Assembly (NCBI GenBank): GCA_963849605.1
Contig: CAWKHX010000002.1
Coordinates: 310,001 to 374,000 of the forward strand
Source: DASPHG01 sp963849605
GTDB lineage: Bacteria > Actinomycetota > Thermoleophilia > Solirubrobacterales > Thermoleophilaceae
DNA: 64,000 nt
Reading direction: 5' to 3'
Below, one piece after another: positions 24,441 to 31,804 of the stretch. Numbering within the stretch: position 1 is the first letter of the stretch; the number at the start of each line of letters is the position of its first letter. Below the pieces are notes generated by a model that worked only from the letters and a program-made list of their open reading frames with translations, made no database searches and had not been told where the DNA came from. Made by a program: the position numbers and the translations under genes.

Positions 24441-26228
24441 GAGCACGGCCAGGAAGGCCTCCTGGGGCACCTCTATCCGCCCCACCTGCTTCATCCGCTT
24501 CTTGCCCTCCTTCTGCTTCTCGAGCAGCTTGCGCTTGCGGCTGATGTCGCCGCCGTAGCACTTCGCGATCACGTCCTTGCGGACGGCTTTGACGGATTCG
24601 CGCGCGATGATCTTCGAGCCGATCGAAGCCTGAATCGCGACCTCGAACTGCTGGCGCGGGATCTGCTTGCGCAGCTTCTCGGTGAGCGCGCGCCCGTGCT
24701 CGTAGGCCTTGTCCTCGTGCACGACCATCGACAGCGCGTCGACGATGTCGCCCGCGAGCATGATGTCCATCTTCACGAGGTCCGACGCCCGCTCGCCGAT
24801 GAGCTCGTAGTCGAGCGACGCGTACCCCTTCGTGCGCGACTTCAGCTGGTCGAAGAAGTCGAGCACGATCTCCGCGAGTGGCAGGTCGTACTGGAGCTGC
24901 ACACGCTGCTCCGAGAGGAACGTCATCCCGATGTGCGTGCCGCGGCGCTCCTGGCACAGCTCCATCACCGCCCCCACGTCCTCCTTGCGGGCGATGATCG
25001 TCGCGCGGATGTAGGGCTCGCGGACCTCCTCGATCCGCGCGCGGTCGGGCATCTCCGCGGGCGAGTGCACGCGCAACTCGCCGCCGTCGGTGAGGATCAC
25101 GTCGTATTCGACGTTCGGCGTCGTGGCGAGCAGCGAGAGGTCGTACTCGCGCTCGAGCCGCTCGCGGACGATGTCCATGTGCAGGAGCCCCAGGAAGCCG
25201 CACCGGAACCCGAAGCCGAGCGCCTGCGAGGTCTCGGGCTCGTACGAGAGCGCGGCGTCGTTCAGAGCGAGCTTCTCGAGCGCGTCGCGCAGGTCCTCGA
25301 AGTCGTCGGTCTCCACGGGAAAGAGCCCGCAGAAGACCATCGGCTTGACCTCCTTGTACCCGGGCAGCGCGGATCCGGCCTGGTTCTCACGGTGCGTCAG
25401 CGTGTCGCCGACCCGCAGCCGCGAGACCTCCTTGATGCCCGTGATCACATAGCCGACCTCGCCGGCATGGAGCTCCTGCACCGGGGTCATGTCCGGCGCG
25501 AAGAACCCGATGTCGTCGATGTCCGCGACGGTCCGGTTCTGCATCGCCACGATCGGGTCGCCCTTGCGCAGGACACCGTCGACGACACGGACGAACGCGA
25601 CGACGCCGCGGTACTGGTCGAACTCGGAGTCGAAGATCAGTGCGCGCGGCGGCGCGGAGGCGTCCCCCTCCGGCGACGGGATCCGCGCGACGATCGCCTC
25701 GAGCATCTCCTCGATGCCCTCGCCGGTCTTTGCCGAGATGCGCAGGACGTCGTCGCTCTCGCCGAGCAGCTCGCCGATCTCGCTCGCAACACGCTCGGGC
25801 TCGGCCCCTGGCAGATCGATCTTGTTCAGGACCGGGATCAGCTCGAGCCCGCCCTCGACGGCCAGGTAGGTGTTCGCCATCGTCTGGGCCTCGACGCCCT
25901 GTGACGCGTCCACCACGAGCAGGGCGCCTTCGCAGGCGGCGAGCGAGCGCGAGACCTCGTAGGAGAAGTCGACGTGCCCAGGCGTGTCGATCAGGTGGAG
26001 GCGGTACGTCTCGCCGTCGCGCGCCTTGTACTCGACGCGCACCGCCTGGGCCTTGATGGTGATCCCGCGCTCGCGCTCGAGGTCCATCGAGTCGAGCAGC
26101 TGCGGGCGGTGGCTGCGCGCGTCCACGGCGCCCGTGAGTTCGAGGATGCGATCGGCCAGGGTGGATTTCCCATGGTCGATGTGGGCAATGATGGAGAAGT
26201 TGCGAATGTTGTGGGCGGGCGCGGCCAC
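24411..26228 (-). CDS. lepA: Elongation factor 4 (LepA)
   Basis: This ribosome-associated GTPase has about 605 residues, normal for the family. It has G1 AHIDHGKST, G3 DTPGHVDF, G4 NKIDLPGA and the C-terminal LepA-specific domain ending RKLLEKQKEGKKRMKQVG. The GTG at 26228 gives MAAPAHNIRNFSIIAHIDHGKS; the frame is open further upstream only through the divergent gene. Only 12 bp separate this start from the SCP2-hydrolase start. Confidence 0.96.
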   Translation of the reverse strand: MAAPAHNIRNFSIIAHIDHGKSTLADRILELTGAVDARSHRPQLLDSMDLERERGITIKAQAVRVEYKARDGETYRLHLIDTPGHVDFSYEVSRSLAACEGALLVVDASQGVEAQTMANTYLAVEGGLELIPVLNKIDLPGAEPERVASEIGELLGESDDVLRISAKTGEGIEEMLEAIVARIPSPEGDASAPPRALIFDSEFDQYRGVVAFVRVVDGVLRKGDPIVAMQNRTVADIDDIGFFAPDMTPVQELHAGEVGYVITGIKEVSRLRVGDTLTHRENQAGSALPGYKEVKPMVFCGLFPVETDDFEDLRDALEKLALNDAALSYEPETSQALGFGFRCGFLGLLHMDIVRERLEREYDLSLLATTPNVEYDVILTDGGELRVHSPAEMPDRARIEEVREPYIRATIIARKEDVGAVMELCQERRGTHIGMTFLSEQRVQLQYDLPLAEIVLDFFDQLKSRTKGYASLDYELIGERASDLVKMDIMLAGDIVDALSMVVHEDKAYEHGRALTEKLRKQIPRQQFEVAIQASIGSKIIARESVKAVRKDVIAKCYGGDISRKRKLLEKQKEGKKRMKQVGRIEVPQEAFLAVLSLGDSDGKK

Positions 26229-26236
26229 GACCGAGC

Positions 26237-26244
26237 CATTATGG
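26237..26244. promoter_or_regulatory. Candidate shared -10 region of lepA and the SCP2-hydrolase gene
   Basis: CATTATGG gives CATTAT on the plus strand (26237-26242) and CATAAT on the minus strand (26244-26239), the latter 10 nt from the lepA GTG. The plus-strand gene could then start at ATG 26256 rather than 26241. Confidence 0.35.
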
Positions 26245-27386
26245 ATACGGAAGAGATGACACCCCCATTCCTCGACGAACTGGTCGAGCGCTTCGACCCC
26301 GAGGCGTTCGACGCGCCGGACGGTGCCGCACGCGTGCGCGTGCGCTGGAACGGGGACGCGCGCGACGTCTCCATCCGTGGCAGGAGCGTGCGCATCCGGC
26401 CGCCTCGGGACGGGCGCGCGGACACGCTGATCGACGCGGACGAGCGCGTGTGGCGGCAGCTCGTCGACAATGCCGGCGCCGGCCTGCAGGCGTTCGGGCA
26501 TGGGAAGCTGAGGATGCGCGGGAACCTGCACATCGGGGTTGGGTTCCTGTCGGCCACGAGCGGCGCGCCCGCCGAGAGCCGGCTGCGCTTCGGACGGAGC
26601 GCCGGCCTCGCGTACATGGAGGCCGGCAGCGGCGATCCGGTCGTGATGATCCACGGCCTCGGCGGCACGAAGGCGTCCTTCCTGCCGACAGTGGTGTCGC
26701 TCGCGTCCGCCGGATATCACGCGATCGCGATCGACCAGCCCGGGTTCGGCGACTCGCACAAGCCACTCTTCGCCGCCTACGACGCCCCGTTCATGGCCAA
26801 GGCGACGGTCGACTTCCTGGACGCGCGCGGCATCGACACCGCCCACTTCGTCGGCAACAGCCTGGGCGGCCGCGTCACGCTCGAGATCGGGCTTGCGCAC
26901 GCGGACCGCGCCCGCAGGCTCGCGCTGCTCGCGTGCTCACTCCCCTGGAAGCGGCGCCCGGGGTGGGCGCGCTACCTGCCGCTCCTGCGGCCGGAGCTCG
27001 GGCTGATCCAGCCCGCGCCGCGAGCCATGGTCGAGGGAATCGTGCGGCGCTCGATCCCCGGCGGGAACAGCGGATGGGCCGCAGCCGGGATCGACGAGTT
27101 CGTGCGCTCCTACTGCACGCCGCGCGGGCGGGCCGCCTTCTATGCCGCCGCGCGGGACATCATGCTCGAGCGCTCGGAGGAGTTCTGGGAGCGTCTCGGC
27201 ACGCTCGACCGCGAGGCGCTGTTCGTCTGGGGACGCCACGACTCGGTCGTCCCGCCCGCGTTCGCGCCGCACGTGCGCGCGGCGCTTCCAGCCGCGCAGC
27301 ACGTCGAGCTGAATTCCGGCCACGTCCCGCAGATCGAGCGGTCCGCCGACACGGAGGCCGTGCTCAAGCGCTACCTGGCCGCCTGA
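26241..27386 (+). CDS. SCP2-like domain fused to alpha/beta hydrolase
   Basis: The 381-residue protein has residues 1-105 resembling a sterol-carrier-protein-2 fold (DADERVWRQLVDNAGAGLQAFGHGKLRMRGNL) followed by an alpha/beta hydrolase: oxyanion HGLGGTKASF, nucleophile elbow VGNSLGGRVTLE (Ser) and the late His in LNSGHVPQIE. The combination suggests a lipid-binding domain presenting substrate to the hydrolase, an inference only. The start at 26241 is 12 bp from lepA; ATG 26256 is an alternative. The end overlaps murJ by 23 bp. Confidence 0.85.
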   Translation: MDTEEMTPPFLDELVERFDPEAFDAPDGAARVRVRWNGDARDVSIRGRSVRIRPPRDGRADTLIDADERVWRQLVDNAGAGLQAFGHGKLRMRGNLHIGVGFLSATSGAPAESRLRFGRSAGLAYMEAGSGDPVVMIHGLGGTKASFLPTVVSLASAGYHAIAIDQPGFGDSHKPLFAAYDAPFMAKATVDFLDARGIDTAHFVGNSLGGRVTLEIGLAHADRARRLALLACSLPWKRRPGWARYLPLLRPELGLIQPAPRAMVEGIVRRSIPGGNSGWAAAGIDEFVRSYCTPRGRAAFYAAARDIMLERSEEFWERLGTLDREALFVWGRHDSVVPPAFAPHVRAALPAAQHVELNSGHVPQIERSADTEAVLKRYLAA

Positions 27387-28962
27387 AGCGGCCGGCGAAC
27401 AGGCGCTGGATCTGGCGCGCCTCGTCCAGCTCCATCGCCCGGACGAGCGCGGCGTAGGCCGCCAGCCCGACGGCGATGGCGACACCAACAGAGGCCACCT
27501 GGGCGATGAGCGCGCGGCCGAGGAGGTCGTCGAGCACCTTCCAGATCGCCCAGCTCACCATGCCCTGGAACAGGCCGGCGATCAGCATGTAGGCACCCGC
27601 CGTCAGCGTCTCGCGCCCCTCCACCCCGCCGAGGACTGGGCGCAGCATGAGGCCCTGGGCAATCGACATCCCGACGGTCGCGGCGACCGTGCCGATCACG
27701 ACCCCGGCCACGCCGTAGGGCTCGTACAACGCGGCCGCGACGATCACGTTCACAACCAGGTTCCCCCCGGCGAGGGCAGTCGTCGTCCACGGCTTCTGAA
27801 GCGAGAAGTAAGTGCGCGAGAACAACAGGCTGATGCCCTGGAATGGAAGTGAGAAGGCCCACCAGAGCATCGCCTCGGAGACCAGGTCGGTCGCGGCCGC
27901 GTCGAACTCGCCGCGCTGGTAGACGAGCCGCGTGATCGGCTCTGCGAGCACCGCCATGATCACGGCGCTCGGGATCAGGAGCATCGCTATCTGGCGGACT
28001 CCGTTCCCCATCGTGCGCCGCAGCGAGTCGAAGTCCGCGCGAGCCGCATAGCGCGACAGCGTCGGGAAGAGGATCGTCGCGATCGCGACCGAGAACAGGC
28101 CCTGCGGCAGCATGTAGATCCGGAAGGCCTTGTCGATCGCCGCCGGCGCCTCGTCCGAGACGAGCGTGCCGAAGAACGAGTTGATCAGCAGGCTGAAGTT
28201 GATCAGCCCGAGCGTGATCGTCACGGGGAGCATCAGCTTCAGGACGTGCACGACGTGCGGGTTGCGCCAGTCGAGCGACGGGGCGAACCGCCCGCCCCGT
28301 CCTCGAAGCCAGGGCACCGGCAGGACGAGCTGCACGATCGTCCCGAGCAACACGCCGATCGCGTACGCGTAGATCTCGTCCTCCTCCGGGAGGACTGGCA
28401 CGAGAACGACGAGCGCGACGATGATCACGACGTTCCACGCGAGCGGAGCGAGCGCGGGGACGCTGAAATGCCCGAAGGAGTTCAGCATCCCCACGATCAC
28501 ACCGGACAGCGCCATCAGCAGGACGATCGGGAACATCAGGCGCGAGAGACCGATCGTCAGGTCCTCGAGCTGCGGCTGATCGTCGAAGCCGGGCGCGAGC
28601 AGCGGCATGATCACCGGCGCTAGCAGCGTGAACAGCGCCGTGAGCGCGCCGAGCACCAGGAAGATCAGGAAGAAGAGGGTCGACGCGACGTGGAAGGCCT
28701 CCTTGCGCTTGCCCTTCTCGAGCAGCTCCGTGAAGACGGGCACGAACGCGCCCTGAAGCGCCGCGTCGGCGAACAGCGCCCGGATCAGGTTCGGGAACTG
28801 GAACGCGATCGTGAACGCCGACATCGCGCCGCTGACGCCGAAGTAGCTCGCTGCGACGATCTCGCGCACGAGCCCCGCCACCCGCGACAGTCCCGTCGCG
28901 AACGAGAAGAAAGCGGCGCTGAGCGCGAGACGGCGCTGGGGCTGCGCCTCGCCGTCGCTAAT
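27364..28962 (-). CDS. murJ: Lipid II flippase MurJ
   Basis: This MOP-superfamily protein with about 14 membrane segments exports lipid II. The standard start, GTG 28881, gives MAGLVREIVAASYFGVSG and removes most of helix 1. The same frame upstream reads QRRLALSAAFFSFATGLSRV, the expected N-terminus, with no ATG, GTG or TTG before an in-frame stop. ATT at 28962-28960 is the best candidate codon. The start is 14 bp from divergent rpsT. Family motifs (FRIYMLPQGLFSVAIATILFP) are intact. Confidence 0.9.
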   Translation of the reverse strand: MSDGEAQPQRRLALSAAFFSFATGLSRVAGLVREIVAASYFGVSGAMSAFTIAFQFPNLIRALFADAALQGAFVPVFTELLEKGKRKEAFHVASTLFFLIFLVLGALTALFTLLAPVIMPLLAPGFDDQPQLEDLTIGLSRLMFPIVLLMALSGVIVGMLNSFGHFSVPALAPLAWNVVIIVALVVLVPVLPEEDEIYAYAIGVLLGTIVQLVLPVPWLRGRGGRFAPSLDWRNPHVVHVLKLMLPVTITLGLINFSLLINSFFGTLVSDEAPAAIDKAFRIYMLPQGLFSVAIATILFPTLSRYAARADFDSLRRTMGNGVRQIAMLLIPSAVIMAVLAEPITRLVYQRGEFDAAATDLVSEAMLWWAFSLPFQGISLLFSRTYFSLQKPWTTTALAGGNLVVNVIVAAALYEPYGVAGVVIGTVAATVGMSIAQGLMLRPVLGGVEGRETLTAGAYMLIAGLFQGMVSWAIWKVLDDLLGRALIAQVASVGVAIAVGLAAYAALVRAMELDEARQIQRLFAGRFRRPGSA

Positions 28963-28964
28963 AT
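28959..28964 (+). promoter_or_regulatory. Candidate -10 box of rpsT
   Basis: TAATAT lies 12 nt before the rpsT ATG. A transcript starting about 7 nt downstream would carry a 5' leader of only a few bases. No ribosome site is visible. Confidence 0.45.
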
Positions 28965-28976
28965 CCGCCGCCGTTC

Positions 28977-29237
28977 ATGGCCAACATCGCCTCACAAGAA
29001 AAGCGGATTCACCGGGCGGAGCGCGAGCAGCTCGAAAACCGCCGCTACACGTCCACCATCAAGACGTACTTCCGCCGCCTCGAGGCAGCGGTCGCAGCCG
29101 GGGACTCCGGCACGGCCGACACCGAGCACAAGGAGCTCATCTCGCAGATCGACCGCGCGGTTCAGCGCGGCGCCCTGCACCGCAACACCGGCGCGCGGAA
29201 GAAGAGCCGCGCCGCCCAGCTGCGCTCCAGGTTGTAG
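28977..29237 (+). CDS. rpsT: 30S ribosomal protein S20
   Basis: The 86-residue basic protein starts MANIASQEKRIHRAEREQLENRRYTSTIKT and ends in the RNA-binding stretch GALHRNTGARKKSRAAQLRSRL, typical of bS20. It is monocistronic, divergent from murJ, and followed 7 bp later by a strong hairpin terminator. Confidence 0.96.
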   Translation: MANIASQEKRIHRAEREQLENRRYTSTIKTYFRRLEAAVAAGDSGTADTEHKELISQIDRAVQRGALHRNTGARKKSRAAQLRSRL

Positions 29238-29244
29238 GTAGCTC

Positions 29245-29264
29245 CGCGGGCATCCCTGCCCGCG
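29245..29264 (+). terminator. Hairpin terminator after rpsT
   Basis: A perfect 8-bp stem CGCGGGCA / TGCCCGCG with loop TCCC is followed by TCTTGATGTT. The U-tract is short, as is common in GC-rich actinobacteria. Confidence 0.7.
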
Positions 29265-29271
29265 TCTTGAT

Positions 29272-29300
29272 GTTCAAGGCGACCTCCAGTCGCCGTGAAC
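29272..29300. repeat. Inverted repeat upstream of the phosphoesterase gene
   Basis: GTTCA-A-GGCGAC, a CTCCA loop, then GTCGCC-G-TGAAC: 11 paired bases with one mismatch. It follows the rpsT terminator and precedes the phosphoesterase promoter region; it could be a second terminator or a regulator site. Confidence 0.45.
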
Positions 29301-29326
29301 GAGTAGTTAACGGGCGCAAGCCTTAC

Positions 29327-29349
29327 GCCTCACGCGCGTTGTGTGAGGC
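29327..29349 (+). promoter_or_regulatory. Dyad immediately before the phosphoesterase start
   Basis: GCCTCAC, nine bases, then GTGAGGC; the last base is adjacent to the ATG at 29350. It is a perfect 7-bp dyad that as RNA would sequester the start region and as DNA would be a repressor site. Confidence 0.45.
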
Positions 29350-30813
29350 ATGACCGAACTCAGCCGCCGCGAGCTCCTCGAGCGAGCCGCCTACACCGCC
29401 GGGCTCGCCGGCGCCGCCGCGATCCTGCCCGCCGACCTGCTGCTCCAGGAGGCGGCAGCGGCGAAGCGATCCAAGCTGCCCGCCCCGAGCCAGATGCCCA
29501 TCGACCACTTCGTCGTGGTGATGATGGAGAACCGCTCGTTCGACCATTACTTCGGCTGGCTCGGCGAGACCGGACTGGTCGACGGCCTGCAGCAGGCCAC
29601 CTATCTCGACCCGGCGGGCAATCCGGTCGACACCCGCCACGCGTCGACGATGGGCGCGGCCGAGTGGCAGGGCTGCGGCCACCCCGATCCGGGCCACGGC
29701 TGGGGCGCGGGACGCGCCCAGCTCGCCGGCGGCTTCATGGCGGACGGCAGCGGCAACGACGAGTTCGCGCTCACCTATTACAACGACGGCGAGCTCGGCT
29801 TCATCCATGACGCGGCGAAGGCGTACACGATCTACGACCGCTGGTTCTGCTCCCAGCTCGGGCCGACCTGGCCGAACCGCTACTACAAGTGGTCCGGGCA
29901 GTCGGGCGGGAAGAACAACAACACGCCACCGGCCACCACGGCGGGCAACCAGTGGGAGACGATCTTCGACGTCGCGCTGCGCAGCGACATCACGGCGCAG
30001 TACTACAACTCGGACCTGCCGTTCTCGGCGACGTTCGGGCCGCGCGGGGTCTCGTGGACGCGGCCGGTCGCGCAGTTCTACGCGGACGCCGCGGCGGGAA
30101 CGCTGCCGAACATCAGCTTCATCGACCCGCCGTTCCGTGACGGCGGCGGCTTCGACGGCAACTCGGCCGACGAGCATCCGCACGGCGACGTGCGACTCGG
30201 GCAGGCGTGGATGGCCGACGTGGCCAAGGCGTTCGTCGAGTCGCCGAACTACGAGCGCGGCGCGCTCTTCATCATCTACGACGAGTGGGGCGGGTTCTTC
30301 GACCACGTGAAGCCGCCGAGCGTCCCGGACGACCGCCAGAGCGCCGACCTCAACCAGGACTTCGGCCAGATGGGCTTCCGGATCCCCGCCGTGACGATCT
30401 CGCCGTACACCCGCAACCTGTCGCCTGACCCGGTCCGCGTCGGGCACGGCCAGTACGGCACGGAGTCGATCCTCAAGCTGATCATGTACCGGTTCGGGCT
30501 CGACTTCGACCGCTCGCGCGCTGACGCCGCGCCGACGCGCGTGGACCGGGCGAACAACGTCGGGGAGACCTTCAACTGGAAGCACCCCGACTTCGAGCGG
30601 CCCGACCTGCCGGACCCCGAGCACGTCGCGTCGAAGCCGTGCGTCACCGGCGGTGGCGACCTGCTCGACTCCGACAGCGCGAGCGCGCACGTGTCCGACC
30701 TGGCCGAGCTCGAGGAGCTCGCGTTCAGGTTCGGCTTCACGACGAGCGACGGCAAGCCGCACGAGCTGTTCCGCAAGCCGGACTCCCTTCGGCAAGCGAT
30801 CAGTTCGAGCTAA
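29350..30813 (+). CDS. Tat-exported phosphoesterase (phospholipase C / acid phosphatase family)
   Basis: The 487-residue member of the PF04185 phosphoesterase family has an N-terminal twin-arginine motif (LSRRELLERAAYTAG) with a hydrophobic stretch. The catalytic core begins IDHFVVVMMENRSFDHYFG and includes DEWGGFFDHVKPP and GFRIPAVTISPYTR. It probably cleaves phospholipids or phosphomonoesters outside the cell. It ends in a 4-bp convergent overlap with holA. It sits between rpsT and holA, which are adjacent in many genomes, so it is probably inserted. Confidence 0.92.
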   Translation: MTELSRRELLERAAYTAGLAGAAAILPADLLLQEAAAAKRSKLPAPSQMPIDHFVVVMMENRSFDHYFGWLGETGLVDGLQQATYLDPAGNPVDTRHASTMGAAEWQGCGHPDPGHGWGAGRAQLAGGFMADGSGNDEFALTYYNDGELGFIHDAAKAYTIYDRWFCSQLGPTWPNRYYKWSGQSGGKNNNTPPATTAGNQWETIFDVALRSDITAQYYNSDLPFSATFGPRGVSWTRPVAQFYADAAAGTLPNISFIDPPFRDGGGFDGNSADEHPHGDVRLGQAWMADVAKAFVESPNYERGALFIIYDEWGGFFDHVKPPSVPDDRQSADLNQDFGQMGFRIPAVTISPYTRNLSPDPVRVGHGQYGTESILKLIMYRFGLDFDRSRADAAPTRVDRANNVGETFNWKHPDFERPDLPDPEHVASKPCVTGGGDLLDSDSASAHVSDLAELEELAFRFGFTTSDGKPHELFRKPDSLRQAISSS

Positions 30814-31775
30814 CCGCCGGCGGCCGTCGCCAGCGTCATCGTGAAGGCGGTGTCGTCGTCGAGGTCCCTGTCGCCGCCTCCACGCGACTCGAGCTCGAAC
30901 TGGGCAAAGGCTTCGAGGGCCCGCTCGAGCGTCTCCCTGTCCGCCTTGCGAGCGTGGCCCACGGTCCGCTTGACCAGCCACGGCGGCATCTTGAGATGGG
31001 TGCCGAGCTTGGTCTCCGGCACGCCGGCGTCGAGCAGGACGGCCGCGCGATGGACATCTCGCAGCCTGCTGACCAGCTTGTAGGTGATCGCCCCGGGTCG
31101 AGCGTCGGCCATCTTCAGCTCCTCCGCTAGCGCGAGCGCGCCGCGCAGGTCGCCCGCGACGATGGAGTCCGCGAGGTCGTATGCCTGAGCCGTCGCCTCG
31201 CCCGCGGCGATCGCCTCGACATCCGCCGGGCTGACACGCGTCGAGGGATGGAGCGCTATCCGCAGCTTCTCGACCTCACGCTGGAGCTGCTGCTGACGCG
31301 GGCCCACCGTCTGGATGAGCTGCTTCGCCGCCTCCCCGTCCATCGCGAGCCCCTCCTCGCGCGCGCGCTCGACGACCCACTTCGGCAGCTCCCATGGCTT
31401 CGGCGCGCCGTAGTCGCGCACCTCGCCGCCGGCCGCGTCGACCGCCTTGGCGAGCTTGGCGGGCGCCTTTCCGCGCGCGATCAGGACGAGCACCGTGTCC
31501 GGAGGCATGGCGGCGAGCGAGGGCTCGAGCTCAGCGATGTCATCCGCCTTCCAACCCTCGACGGGCTCGGCGAGCAGGTACCGCGTGCCCTCGGCGAACG
31601 TCAGCGCGGCCAGCGCACCGGCCACCGCGCCGGCGCCGTCGGCCTTGCCGTCGAACTGCTCCAGCGCTCCGGGCCCGTGCTCGCGCTCGGCCCGCCCGCG
31701 GACGCGGCCCCGCCACGCGTCGATCTTCGCGTCGTCGTCGCCGGAGATCAGGTAGACAGGCTTCAGCTCGGCCAC
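30810..31775 (-). CDS. holA: DNA polymerase III delta subunit
   Basis: This clamp-loader subunit opens the beta clamp. The 321-residue protein has the HolA pattern: N-terminal VYLISGDDDAKIDAWRGRV, then QQQLQREVEKLRIAL and the C-terminal collar domain. It follows comEC by 29 bp, the usual comEC-holA order. Confidence 0.93.
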   Translation of the reverse strand: MAELKPVYLISGDDDAKIDAWRGRVRGRAEREHGPGALEQFDGKADGAGAVAGALAALTFAEGTRYLLAEPVEGWKADDIAELEPSLAAMPPDTVLVLIARGKAPAKLAKAVDAAGGEVRDYGAPKPWELPKWVVERAREEGLAMDGEAAKQLIQTVGPRQQQLQREVEKLRIALHPSTRVSPADVEAIAAGEATAQAYDLADSIVAGDLRGALALAEELKMADARPGAITYKLVSRLRDVHRAAVLLDAGVPETKLGTHLKMPPWLVKRTVGHARKADRETLERALEAFAQFELESRGGGDRDLDDDTAFTMTLATAAGG

Positions 31776-31804
31776 GCCGCGAGTGTACGTAGCCGGCCCG
31801 CCGT

